DNA of 64,000 nucleotides. Origin: Ostrinia nubilalis. Taxonomy: Eukaryota; Arthropoda; Insecta; Lepidoptera; Crambidae. This document shows, in pieces, positions 19,435-31,780 of the stretch (positions are counted from its first letter, which is position 1; each line of letters starts with the position of its first letter). The notes under the pieces were generated by a model. That model ran no database searches. It saw only the letters and a list, made by a program, of their open reading frames with translations, and had not been told where the DNA came from. The stretch is taken from positions 14,074,001 to 14,138,000 of the forward strand of contig NC_087096.1 of the NCBI RefSeq assembly GCF_963855985.1. Direction: 5' to 3'. The position numbers and the translations under genes are program-made.

Positions 19435-22400
19435 GCTTAATGCACCGCCCGCGGCCCCCGCGTTCATCATTAGCAATTTCCCTGTAATTTATTATCTTTA
19501 CCGCTATTTATTTGTGCAATTTCACGGGTATATGCCGGTTCGCACCTTCAATGCCTCCGACTAATTGCAATGTTGTGCCGACACTTTTTTTCTTTGACCA
19601 TTGTAAGGGTTACCGTGAAGACTCAATTCATTTTGTCACGCCTTTTTTACCATTCTTTTTATGCTGTAGAAACAAATTGTATGGTATTAATTTCTCATTG
19701 GTTTGCAATATCCGTTCATCGTCAAAACGTGCACTCTTAAATTACTGGAGATTATGTCGTTTACTATGTTCTCTGTATCTTTTCTATTGCCTGTTGTGTT
19801 TTTTATGCTACTGGTGAAGTGTATTGTAGATAGATACCAACATGTTTTGTTTTCTCAGTGACCTCTTAATTTTTGCTCCCTAAACATTATCGTCTTCAAT
19901 AATAGCCCTTGATTATAGGTTCGAAGACGTTAATTAGACGTTCATCCGATAAATAATGGGCAAGAGGGTTGATTACCCCATTTCTTTTTCCTGGTTATTA
20001 CGAGTCCGGATTTAATTTTATGAAGGGGGTATTTAATAACATCTTGGATGCTTACTCCCTTTGAACATTCTGTAAACACCACGGTTACATTCAGATAAAA
20101 TGGCTGCAAATCTAGCTTTCACTTTGTGTAATTCAAAAGGGGTAGGAATGGAGAAATTTGTTGAAAACTCGTGTTTGTGTATTTCCTTTTTTGATTCTTA
20201 GATCGCACAGGCAATTGCTGGGGAGGTTGGAGGGTGAAATAAATTATATATTGTTTTGTTTTTGTGCCAATCTTGTCTGGCTTTCGCTGAGGGGTGGTTA
20301 AAATTGTATTCCTATATTGGAAGGTTTGGAAGTCTCACTGACTTGCCCACAGTTTAGCACTCTATAAACCTTCTGTGAAAGACGATAGTTTGGCTTACTC
20401 ATGTTTGCTTCGACTTAGTCTTTATAACTTTTTCAGTCTCTTCATTGGTCAAAAGTTAACTTAAGATTAAGGTCAGATTGACTCCAGCTTTTCTTTAGAA
20501 GTCTATTTGAAAAAAGTGTGTTAATAACAATTCACTTTTTACATATTTTTTTTCATTCTTCATGGCCAATGAGCATTTAAGCTATAAGTAGGTTTATGTG
20601 TGCAGTAATTGTTTACCTGTGCATTGATTGTGTAGGGGTTTTATGTCAGTTTATGTATAACTCATGTATTCAATAAACGTTTTTGTATGCCACTACTAGT
20701 TCGTCTAGGAACTCTACAGTGGCACAGATTTTCGTGCAAGCCCTCGTGCTTAGCAGAGCTCATTAGTGACGCTTTGCACTTGGACATCTACCAGCGAAAC
20801 TCACGCGCCAAAACGTTCAAAGTCACGATAGCTGCCTACCGTCATTAATAATCTGTGGTTACGGACATTCAGGACTCGCATCTCTTATCTCTTTCCATAT
20901 CCCGATTGTAAGATCGATTGTCATCAAGTTTGTACGTTAATTTCTCACTCGGTAATTTTTTTGTAACATCTATTAGTTCAAACACTATGGTTTTAAATAT
21001 TTTGATGAAATACTGACCAATGTGCCGACCCTATAATTTTGTTACCCTACTAAGATTTGGAGCAGGAAAAAAACGAAGTAGGTAGTGGGGTATGAACAGT
21101 TACTGATAAAAAATATCTTATATTTTTCAAATAACTCGTTAAAACTGCAATTAAACACAATCCAATAAAGTGCCAATCAATCGTTTCAAGTACGTACGTT
21201 ATAAAAAAATACATCATTATAGTGAAAACTATATCATTAGAATCAGAAGTAAAAAATACCTCATTAAAGTGAAAACTGAAAGCGCAGGTTTAAAACAGTT
21301 AAAAAATAATCTAATTAAGTATTAATTTTAGTTTATGAATACTTCCAATTAATTACAAATCTACTTCTACTTATCACTTATTATATCAGTCCCTTTTGTG
21401 CGCGCATGTTTAACATCAAATTATATATAATTTGTAGTAAATCAAATGATAATAATAAGCCAAATCTAAATAGTAGTTTCAATAAAACATTAAAATAAAC
21501 AAGACGCTATACTAAGAACCAATACGACCAAAGGATTACCTCACTCATAATAGTTCTTACGATCAAAAAGAACGCGTTAAAGAGATGTGTTTATTAAAAT
21601 ACACGTCTCAATTACTATCTTCGTGGCTACGGCCGGCGACATAATTAACAAAACGTGAAATCAATCAAAGCCGCGCGCCGACGTGAGCCGGCGACATCAA
21701 AGGCACAAAGGGTTAAGCGTAGGGCTGCCAGCTTTCATCTTATTTTAGTTGTTACAATGCTATTTATACAACGTTTGACGTTATAATAGTAACATTAAGT
21801 TCTTTACAAGGTTAGCAATGTTCAGTAAATAAAAAAAATCTGTAAATTAAAAGTGCTTTTTAAAAGCCTATTTATTTTATTAAATTCGATGACAACGATC
21901 GAACTATACCAAAATTAAGTGGTTGGTACATACTTTTTACTTCATTATAGACTATTACATGGTTCTATTTTTACTGAAATAATCTAAAATCATTTGTGCC
22001 ACAGTGGCTGCATGACTTGTGATATGACGGACATTCGGGACTAATCCCACCTCTCTTTCCCAGTATTGCAATTCCTGTAAAGCCAGGATCATGATCTATA
22101 CTTTGGCCTCCAAACCAGTCAAGTTTGAGTAGTCCCGGGGGTTAACTTAGGTACTGTCTTGGAACCTGAAACGATTTCCACCACTGAAACTCCTGTATCT
22201 CTACAGTTTGGCCTGCAATGAAACCTAGCCGGTAGTGGAGTGGTCTTGAAGTTGGGCCTTCAAAGATACCTAAAACCAGTGAAGGTTGAGTTATCTCAGG
22301 GTTCTACTTGTTTGTTAACCCGCAACGAATAGGCTTTTCGCCCAAATTTCAATAATTAGTTAATAATATACCTTGATGCCTATTTTATACAAATGCGCTC

Positions 22401-22567
22401 TTATTTTGGAAAAAAATCTCATCTCCAAGGATTATTTTGCATTTTCAATAATATTTGACATATAGCCCTCAAAAACGCTCACGACCGTCATGGCGTCTTG
22501 AATGACGTCACGCCTTGCTTGCCACAGCTGTTTTAGTACGGAAATTGTAAAGTTAAATTAATTACAA
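19435..22567. other. non-coding interval
   Basis: No supported gene. GC-rich scraps at 20730-20880 and 21640-21740 carry more CAAAG cores (for example ATCAAAGG and ACAAAGGG near 21695-21711). The rest is AT-rich with no repeats identified. Confidence 0.4.
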
Positions 22568-22743
22568 ATGGATCCATCGTATTTCAAGTCCTGTATAGTG
22601 CCCCAATGTACAAGCACAAGAATAAAAACGCCAAACAAGTTATTTATAGGTATACGTACCAAACAATCAGAAGATACGTAAAATATGATGTCCATTGTTT
22701 ATCAACAAAATCAAGGATGTATTTTTGTGAAGATCATTTCAAT
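22568..22743 (+). pseudogene. THAP-domain exon, frameshifted
   Basis: THAP domains are DNA-binding C2CH zinc fingers, often derived from P-element-type transposases. The start MDPSYFKSCIVPQCTSTRIK, then TPNKLFI, supplies the first two zinc cysteines (C-x4-C). The end STKSRMYFCEDHFN supplies the C-x2-H pair and is followed at once by GTAAGT, a 5' splice site. Between them the frame breaks. After LFI, an extra GGTA shifts to YVPNNQKIRK in a second frame, and another change leads to the final frame. An unshifted copy would be one THAP exon of about 58 codons. It looks like a dead copy of a gene family I remember as common in Lepidoptera. Confidence 0.7.
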
Positions 22744-22908
22744 GTAAGTTAGATATTTCACACAACATAATCTGATATCATGTACCTACATATTATAATG
22801 AAATTGTAGAACTTTGTTTAAGAATAATGATAACAACAAAATGAGGTTAGGAACTATTCATGACATATTTACCAACAAACTTCACTTTTTTTTTTTAATA
22901 TAGAAATT

Positions 22909-23517
22909 CACGGCTCTGGGTCAAGACTTCACATGAAGAAAAGTGTTGCCAGTCGGGTCTTGTCAGAAATTACCAGAAATGGGAACATTTATTCATAAAT
23001 GGGAAACTATAGTATTATTATATTATTTATATCACTTAGTTGTACTGTACAGTACCTATATCTAACATTATTTGCCAAAACTCGAGACATAATGTAAAAT
23101 TATTTGTTGAGCCCTATAAAGGAAAAATATCTACAAAGAAGAACGGTCACGCCCCATACAAAAAAAACCCAGACCCGACAGAAACGAGACATACCTCAGT
23201 TTTTTTGTCACGTCTTAATTAGTTAAATTATATATTTTTTATATTCGAAATCTATGTATAACACCAAAATATTACCCTTTGTTTTTGTTCAGGCGTTATA
23301 CAAAAACTAATACAAAATGTCTATTTGTGACTATGAATATTAACTAATTAAGACATGACAAAAAAACTGAGGTATGTCTCGTTTCTGTCGGGCCTGGGTC
23401 ACAGATGACCGTTCTTCTTTCGAAAAATCACCTAAAAGGTTACAAAAATAACCTTCTAGCAACACTCAAATGTTGGCAATGACAATCTGGCCTAAAAGGG
23501 CTTGCACTCAGAGCCGT
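22909..23517. mobile_element. fold-back element with TIRs ACGGCTCTG and long internal inverted repeat
   Basis: CACGGCTCTGGGT near 22909-22921 is inverted as ACTCAGAGCCGT at 23506-23517. Inside is a second, much stronger inverted repeat. Left arm 23138-23226 and right arm 23341-23417 share a core of about 55 bp (from CCCGACAGAAACGAGACATA to GTCTTAATTAGTTAA) with only one or two mismatches, separated by about 114 bp. It is non-coding. It may be two nested elements; the outer ends are less certain than the inner arms. Confidence 0.6.
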
Positions 23518-23929
23518 AAAAAACGATATTAAAAAAAAAAGAAAAAATGACGTAACGCTTTCTGATTGGTGTTTGCTGTCACGTGACTTATGGGCCATTT
23601 TTTTTTTTTCAATTATTATTTTATGTAGTTTCGTTTTTCATTAATTATACGACTATCTTAATAGTTATACAATCTTATACTGCAGATTTATTCACTGTGG
23701 ATACATGCCTATTATCGCACACTTGATTGCGTTAATTTTAGTATTCGGTGGCAGCCCTGGTAATACGCCCTCGGCCGGCTCACGCGGCTCTCGTAGACGT
23801 CATAGACGTGTGCTGAGGCAAGGAGCGCCGATTGTCGACACCATTTACGCCTCTGTTACATTTCTTTCATGTGCATGGTGTCACGGTGTTTGCTTCAAAA
23901 ATGAAACTTGTTCTTTTAAATTAAAATAA

Positions 23930-24325
23930 AAAAAAACACTGCTGACAATACGATAACTTTCTTAAAATCGAAAACAACTTAATTGTTTTTGACACAAAAT
24001 TAAGTAAGCTAAATAAACCGCTGTTATAATAGCACTAATAAGGCGGTTAAAAAATAAAACTTGGTAGGTAGCTTTGTTTATATCTTAGCCATGACAAAAT
24101 AATAATTAACCCTAAGAAGACATGTTAAGTAGTTTCCATTATAAAAAAAAAAGATTAACTTGGCATTATGGATACCCATTATTGTGCAATTAATTTTCTA
24201 ATTGCTGTAAGTATATTTTTTTCAGACGCTGTTGAGTGTGTCTTTGACCTGATTATTAATTATTAAGTTAATTGACTTCGTAATAGAGTAGAGTACTTTA
24301 CTGTACTGCACACATTGATTAAGTA
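23930..24325. other. non-coding AT-rich interval
   Basis: No supported feature. It runs up to the TA that marks the left end of the 24326-24848 MITE. Confidence 0.4.
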
Positions 24326-24848
24326 CAGTCGCGGAATGAAAAGGTCCGTCACCTTAGTGTCGGTTTTCTCTTGCACTAGGTACTGTAAGAGTCAAACCTG
24401 CCAACATAACCGTGCAAGAAACAATGCTACTAACATTTAAATAAATATGACGTTTGCTAACGAATGAGGTTTTGCTTGTTTATTTTTCTATCCCATCAGT
24501 GCAATGTTACAAAATGTAGTTTTTTTTTTCAATAGATAATGGCAGGTTGAACCTACAAGAAGGTTTTAGTTTATCAATCATAATAATCTTCTTGACAAGT
24601 TAAATCGTCAAACAACTTTGATCTGAATAATTTTGAACTTTATTGACGAACAGTTTAAGATTATTTTCTCTAACTCGAGATTATTCTGTAACATAGTTTC
24701 AAAAGGTAATATGTGCCGAAATATTTATTTTTTTGAATTCAGTGTTTCGTGCCAGTGGGACGAAACTGTTGTGGGACGAATCACTGAACTAGCCGATTCG
24801 TTGAAGGAATCAATTTGAAAACTGACGAACCTTTTCATTCCGTGACTG
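24326..24848. mobile_element. MITE family CAGTC(G/A)CGGAATG, copy A (523 bp)
   Basis: TIRs of about 26 bp start CAGTCGCGGAATGAAAAGGT on the left; the right end inverted reads CAGTCACGGAATGAAAAGGT. TA flanks are at 24324-24325 and 24849-24850. Most of the interior matches the copy at 59096-60269 almost base for base. The small frame at 24633-24818 is not conserved there, so it is not a gene. Confidence 0.88.
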
Positions 24849-24850
24849 TA

Positions 24851-26254
24851 CTTCTAACTAGATAATAATATAAAAAGTATGTCAGTTGAGGTTGAGTGGT
24901 GTTCAAATATTTTTTTCTTTAATATGTAGGAAATGTTGAATGTTATGTAAGAGTTATTCTTATTTATTTATTTCTACTAATTAAAGATGACACCGTCAAT
25001 ATTTTTTTTATATTCCTTTTTTCTTTGGTTTCCATAAAAAAATAATGTTTTGTTTGTTTTAATTTATACGTTGTCCAGTATAAGTACCTAGTCTATATAT
25101 TTCCATCTTGCTCTTTCAGAACTTTTTTTCGACGATTACTAATGGTACTTAACTACTTACTCTATAGGGATCGAATATATGGTCTGGACTATAGTGAATC
25201 ACAGCACTGACGATAGCGTATGAAGGTGCAGACAGGTACTCAACTAGCGTTATCAAATTAACGCGATAATGAGCTGCCTTTTAAAATATCCCTTTGTGGG
25301 CACGTGACACGCCGCGCTGTCGAAAAGCCAGCGAAGTTCGCGTCCAACATGATATGATAACAAAGGCTAGAGATATAATAGTGATGCTTTTTGTTATTTG
25401 AAACAAACAAGTCGTGTTTTCGTCTGCGTATTTCGTTGAAAAAAATATACAAATCCAATTTTATTTGACTCTCACTCAACTCCCTCAACATGCATCAGAG
25501 ATTTAAATACATCTTTAACTGTTGTCATTTTATTACGATAGTAAAACTGAACACCTATCTATCAGTTTACATTTACCTATTTCAGGAAATTGCTGGTTTT
25601 AGATATGAACTATGACACAATGTCTTATTTGATGTGAATTCAGCAATTTCTTAATGAAATCCTTGATTAATAAAGTTCCTTTATATCCCCTTGTAAATTC
25701 AAAGTCAGTGCAGACAAACACAGAAGCAGACAGGGTTCAAGAAACATAGTGAAAATGTGAAATGAATAACCCCGGTTGTCTCAAAGCGGAGTGATAACTT
25801 GTGCCTCAATCTCAAAGCTTTCAATATTCGCATTGAAGAAGGTACAGTCAACAGTACATCAGACTATACTGTTGCGAAAGAGCAACTTTTACAAGATATC
25901 ATACTACTGTGTTTAGGTTGATGTGCTGAAGTCTGCACTTATTGGTTTTTGTTGTTGTGTCCTGTCTAGAATTTTGTACAAGAAATGTTGTTAGAGTTTC
26001 TTTTAATACAAAATACATAGTTATCTTTCGAACATGGTTTCAGCCACTTTAGTCAAAATTACGCACGGTATCATATTGCCATTGATTTGATAATGCTTAA
26101 AACTGCACATTTCTCCTAAGCCGAAATGAGAATGTGAATTGTATTGTAATCCTTCTGCATGTCGTTAAATATTCCGTCCAACAAAGTAAAGTTTTCGTTC
26201 GGATTTATTGTCACAAAGTGTGTAACGCGAGTGGCGATATGAGCGCGTGCGGCC
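24851..26254. other. non-coding interval
   Basis: AT-rich, with no supported exon. The minus-strand frame at 25258-25491 has no family signature. Confidence 0.4.
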
Positions 26255-26370
26255 GCTCAAAGCCCGCCACAATATTTATCGGCGCTGTATCAATGCGGCA
26301 CAAAGCGACGCCGGAAGCCCACCTCGCCGCCGCCGCTTGCTGCAAGCGACGAGCGACAGCGTTTCATCTA
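26255..26370 (+). repeat. GC-rich 115-bp repeat, copy 1
   Basis: Begins GCTCAAAGCCCGCCACAATA, continues through GGCGCTGTATCAATGCGGCA and a GCC-rich run, and ends GACAGCGTTTCATCTA. Copy 2 (26399-26513) is nearly identical; copy 3 (26944-27053) is diverged. Open frames crossing it are compositional. Confidence 0.85.
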
Positions 26371-26398
26371 CAGACTTTATGAAACAGTGTGTGTTGTG

Positions 26399-26513
26399 GC
26401 TCAAACCCGCCACAATATTTATTGGCGCTGTATCAATGCGGCACAAACCGACGCCGGAAGCCCACCTCGCCGCCGCCGCTTGCTGCAAGCGACGAACGAC
26501 AGCGTTTCATCTA
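26399..26513 (+). repeat. GC-rich 115-bp repeat, copy 2
   Basis: Direct repeat of copy 1 at a period of about 144 bp, differing at only a few bases plus one deletion. The 28-base spacer is unrelated to the repeat, although it shares the short word GAAACAG-like text with neither end exactly. The high identity suggests a recent tandem duplication. Confidence 0.85.
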
Positions 26514-26943
26514 AGACAAACGTATGCTGGCGATAGCGATCCATCCACAGAGTTAAAAACCTCACGAAATTGGCCCTCAAGGCCCGCTACAAAAGAACAC
26601 GTGGCTACTCAACTCTTCCAACAATATTTAAAAATCAAACAACCTAGTTCAATCAGTTTTTATTTTCTGACTCCTGTTCACAAAAATGCTGAGCTATCTC
26701 TCTTCATTGCTCATTGCAAGACTGTAATTTGGTCTGACTTTCTAACGTGATCTCAAAGTCAGTGGCAAGCAGACATAAAATATAGAGCAACACAATAATA
26801 TGTCATACGCTCATGCTATGTTATGCAGCTTCGTATCCGTTGTCATAATTACGTGGTGCAAAGGTCAAAGCGGTATGAACCAGTAGTCCACTCGCTCGCC
26901 ATGCCAAAGAGCGATAATGTGTTATCTCATAGCGCATGCAAAT

Positions 26944-27053
26944 GCTCAAAGTCGGCCACAATATTTATCGGGGCTATATCAAAGCGCAGAAGCTCACCTC
27001 GACGCTGCAAAGGCTAGAAACACCGTTACAAGCGACGAGCGTTAGCGTTTTAT
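26944..27053 (+). repeat. GC-rich 115-bp repeat, copy 3 (diverged)
   Basis: Shares GCTCAAAG, GGCCACAATATTTATCGG, TATCAAAGCG, CTCACCTCG and AGCGACGAGCG in the same order, with substitutions and deletions between. It is an older copy lying about 430 bp beyond copy 2. Confidence 0.7.
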
Positions 27054-30000
27054 GACACTACGAAAAATGCATCTGAAACCTGCAATGCTACTCCAAAACG
27101 CTGTTTACGTAGTTTCGGGTCTGTCTGTCACCGTCGCTTTGGCATTTCGCTTTGCGTGAGAGATGGCAACATTCGAAACTTAGAATAACGTTTTTCGGAA
27201 TAACCCCACGCCACGGATTGCTATTTATTCTTTCCTCAATTAGTATGATTAAACATAAGGTTGTTAGTATTCTTATTAATATTATGGTAAAATCAGTAAA
27301 GAATTTTCGACTTTTTTGTTACAAGTTTCACCAACCTTTCCCGCTCTCGCTTACACCTCAGGCCAGTCCCTTATCTGGCCCATTGTTGACTGCCTCTATC
27401 GCTGGATTCCTTTTTACACAGAGCCTTTGACGCCGGTCTTTGTTTGCCCGAAGATCAGAATGAGACACCAAAGCTGAATCGATGCGTTACGTTGTCCCCG
27501 TCTCCGCCGGTGATAGACGATTGCTGTCTATTCGATGGCTTTTCATAACTTTCAAAGCTAGAGATGCAATATTATATTGGATATATTTAGATTAAATTAA
27601 AATTGTCGGACTTGTAGCGTTGTTAGCACACCGGCTGTTAGGATAGTTGGACACTTGGGATGGTTTTTACTTGTGGTTTATCTCAGTACACAATATGGAA
27701 AAAAAGAATTACAATTTTAACTGGTATTTCAAGTCTTTTATAGTTCACTGATATCTGTATTAACTTCGGTATTAATTGCAAACTGTGCAGCCAGAGCCGC
27801 AGTTCGACCCCAAAAACATTTAACCCTAACTTGTAACAGCATAACGAGAGTGACCGAGTCGCGTTTAACTCCACTGCAGTCGCGGACAATGCAATTTTAG
27901 TTAATTCGATCGCGGGTAAGGCCGCAGCATTAAACTGATTACGGACGAAACCGCTCCGCTCCATTAGCGAGAATTGACGTGTTTAGCCCACGGGAATGGA
28001 TACGATATTCGGTGGATAAAACGTGTATGTATTCTGGAATCTAGCTAACCCTTGAACTAAGACCTCTGGGAAGAAACCTACCTATTGCAATCCCCTTTTG
28101 CTCCACAGATGTGCTCTATCTTCAGTCAAGTTGTTTTCTAAAAGAAGCAGCAGACCAAGTTCTAAATCTAAACCATGAGTAATTGAGTATTTTGCGTTCT
28201 TGTCAAAGTGATACGCTAAAGGCAAAAATATACCTGTATTTTGTTATAATACCCTGAGTAGGTACTTGCTAGAGAAGACCAACCAGTATGAAATGTAAAT
28301 TATTATTCCATTTTTGAAAGTTGTAAGTTTACAGGATAATATTTTAAAGATTTACATAAAGGTGCTATCTTTCAAGAGTCGTTGTTTGCCAACAATTTTC
28401 TCTTCTTGAAAGGTTGTTCAAAAGATGTAACTTATTAGTCTCGAGTTCAAACTTGATTATGAAACTTGACTGCATTTAACTCTTTATTGTTGCACTCCGT
28501 CGACGCAGTTTGAAATAATTCAATGAACTGTTTACGGCAAAACCCAGAGTTGACCGTTCGCTCCATTTACGTGTAGTTTTCGTCCGCTTGCGTCCGTTGG
28601 CCGTGGAATCAAATTAAACGCGTAGAATGCAAATTGCTCGTACTTCATACTTGTGTAAGGTATTTTTACACTATTTATATTGACGCGAATAGCCGAGTTG
28701 TTTTCATGTTAGCTTGTGTTGTCTTTACCAAAATAATTAACCTGATCGTATGTAGGTACTCATTATTGCTTCGTATCAAGTTACAGCTATCTCCTCCAAA
28801 GGAATCTTAAAGATAAATATGCGAACACATAATTGTCACGATCAAACGTTTTTATTTATATCAAATTGCTTTTAAGCAGTCAATATAAACGAAGGAACAG
28901 CTTTGACGGTACCCCTTAACCCCTTTCCAATTTGTATTTTAATAAAAAATGCTGAAAGGGAACGGTCGGGAACGTCATCGGCACTTGACGAGCACTCGAC
29001 GCTCGATACGGCGATATCTGTCAAAGGAGATTTAATCCCAGGAATGATTTAATTATAAAGTCGCAACACGATCCCACGCAGACGCAGAAAGAATGAAAAA
29101 GCCACCTCAAGTTCAAAGGGAGATATAAATGAGAGCATTCACTCCTTTCAGTAAGGACCTGATGAATATTTTATAGATGCGACTTACGTTTGGTGTGTGA
29201 AGTGCCTAATGAGGCTTTGTGAGGATTAAACATGTATTTAAGAAGAAATTTTGCTTTGAAACCAGCGTCTGATGTGTGCGCGGGGTGAAACGGAATATTT
29301 TTGGAAACAAAACAAAAAACATATGTCGCGGTCTTTGCTGGCTCTTACATAATATGTCTATTTGTTATTAAATTTTATACAAGTTTAAATGTGTCATGCT
29401 GTAAATTCCTGAAAGGGTGGCCAATAAAATATGAATACTGAAAGAACATACATTTAATTTATGATACTCGTATTACTCGTACATTCCGAACCAAATATTT
29501 GTATAGTTTTTCCGAGAAAACCCCGAATCCCAGCCAGTGGTAGAAGCAAATTAATATCGGGCGGTACTCTTTGTCTGCGCTTCACAATCAATTCTCTGTA
29601 TTACAGGGATTCCACCGACTCCTTCGATAGCACCAATTTTTGCGAGAATAGGGTCACCTTGAAGTACGCTAGTTTCTGAGACAAATATGTAGGTACCTGT
29701 TTTTTTTGATTTCTCAATTTTTTCGATATCCTTTAACTACTCTACCTACTACCTCTTTTGTGACTGATTAAGCCAATATTATAGCTGCAGAAGTTTCTGT
29801 CACACTATTTTTTTTTAATCAGTGTTAATTAATGTTTGATAACCCATAAGGAAATTTTTCAAGGTTTCTGGTTAACCAAATTGCAAATTTAGCTTTTTTG
29901 CCACTTCAGACAGAAAGAGACGACACAAAGGAAATTAAAGCAAGGTTCTGTTTCACATAAAATATTGAATTTTCGTTACGAGAAAAATTGAAATGAAAAA

Positions 30001-31658
30001 CGATGCATTTTGTAGTTGTGGTCGCTGCCTGTAATCTCCCTGTCGAGTTTTTACTTCTTCAAAGAGCTTTTTGATATCGTTTGTGAGCTTGTATCTTTTG
30101 TTGCCTTAATCCGTTCCGAATTGCTTGATTGCGATTGCGACAAATAAAAACAGTTATTTTGTGATTTAATTGCTTTAGGGCCGATTTTACAATGGCAAGA
30201 TAATGTTATCTCATGCAACATGATTGTTTTTGCTTACGTATAGTAATTCAGAAATAACTATTACACATCTAATTTGTTTTAATAAGTAGGTACGGTAAGA
30301 GTACACTAATTTCTTTTCATAGCCATAAAAATACCACGTTCTTACCTAGATGTATTAAATGTAAATGTTGAAATCTACGATTTTATTACGAAAGAAATGA
30401 TGATACAAGGAAATAAACCTTTGGGTCGTAATTTTATTACACACATACAACTAAACCACCGTTATCTCTACCTACCACAATATGCACGTGCGTACTCGTG
30501 CGTTTCTTTACAACGGGTTATTATGAACACAACAACGGATGCAATCTTGTACAGTTGTTCCAAAACAGAAAAAAATACTGTCCTGAAATTACGCAACAAA
30601 TGATGGCACCCCCAAACCAGTCGGCTTCGGCCAGCTTCAAAGGAGAATTTATTATTTAAAGTGAAAGTTATTGAGTTTCGCTAAGGTTAAGTGAGCCTTT
30701 TGACTCGCCTTATCTATACAAGAGGTGGTATGAGGAAGTGGCGTCAGGTTGCCTTTGTATATGCTCCAATATCAGCAAATTATTGAATGTTTTATTACCC
30801 CTTGTTCCACTGAGGCAAAAGAAGTAAACGCGCAGGTTAATTTAGAGTTGTATTACGTCTGCAAGCTCGCTTTGATCAGCGCTCTCGCACAGCCTTTGAT
30901 AATATTAGAATAGAACATCATTGACTGAAAATACTCAAGTTATTTGTTTTCCTTTCATTTCAATCCTTCTGTTTATTCTTTAGATGTTGTTTCTCCTGAG
31001 CATATTGTAAAGGGTAGAATATTGATAGGTTTAAGGTGAGTTAAGTATCTTCTTTTAATTACTCAAAGGCTTTTTGGGATGGGATTGAAATCGATGGTCT
31101 ATAGTTGGTGTAAATCATATTTAAGTTTTTTATTTTTAAAATACCATTGCCTGCGACTATGTGCGGGTCTATTTCGAGAAAAGAAACTGCTATTCTGTGT
31201 GATGTTCATTAACAGTAAAGTTTGATCAGTTGAGATCAAATAGAGATATGATTGTTGTTAATTAAATGAATAATTTTGTTTAAATATTATGTAGCTCAAT
31301 TAATCTGTAAATTAATGTAACTCAATTAATCTGTAATCAAGTATGAATGTAGCCAAGTCAAACAGCGCCAGAGCTCGCTTCGGTTGACTTGTGTCGCTCT
31401 CCCGCGGCGCGTGTTTAGCCCAACTTGGATTAATCCCGTCTTCGCGACTACCCGCCGCAGTCGCAGCGCAACTTTGATAATATCACCCGTACACAAACAA
31501 TCTGATATCGCAGATATTAACATTGACTTCTGTAACTTGAACACTGGCGGGGCTGTTCAAACAGCTGTTTCTTGACGTCTAACTGTGTCTAACTCTGGGT
31601 TTCACTTGATGCAAAGATTTGGTCTTATTTTTTCTTAACTATAAATTTGAATATTTGC
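27054..31658. other. non-coding interval
   Basis: No supported gene. It contains scattered CAAAG/CTTTG cores (27424 CTTTGACGCCGG; 29020-29120; 30869 CTTTGATC) and many short chance frames. Confidence 0.4.
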
Positions 31659-31780
31659 TTTAACACATCATCATCTTTTGAGCCACAGGACGTCCACTGC
31701 TGAACATAGGCCTCCCCCAATGACTTCCACATCGCACGGTTGGTAGCGGCCTGCATCCACACAACCGTGCTTTTAACACA
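31659..31780 (-). mobile_element. 5'-truncated RTE-type retrotransposon 3' end
   Basis: Minus strand encodes WMQAATNRAMWKSLGEAYVQ then QWTSCG, the end of an RTE reverse-transcriptase ORF, followed by a GATGATGATG tail. TTTAACACA flanks both sides (31659-31667 and 31772-31780) as the target duplication. Only about 104 bp was inserted. The larger frame that runs through it into flanking DNA is fortuitous. Confidence 0.8.

Noticed and set aside
24633..24818. Small frame inside MITE copy A
   Set aside because: The matching part of copy B at 59096-60269 has lost it, so it is not a conserved gene.
26247..26750. Plus-strand open frame of 167 codons
   Set aside because: It runs through two tandem copies of a GC-rich repeat; the copies are read in different frames and give unrelated peptides, so openness comes from composition.
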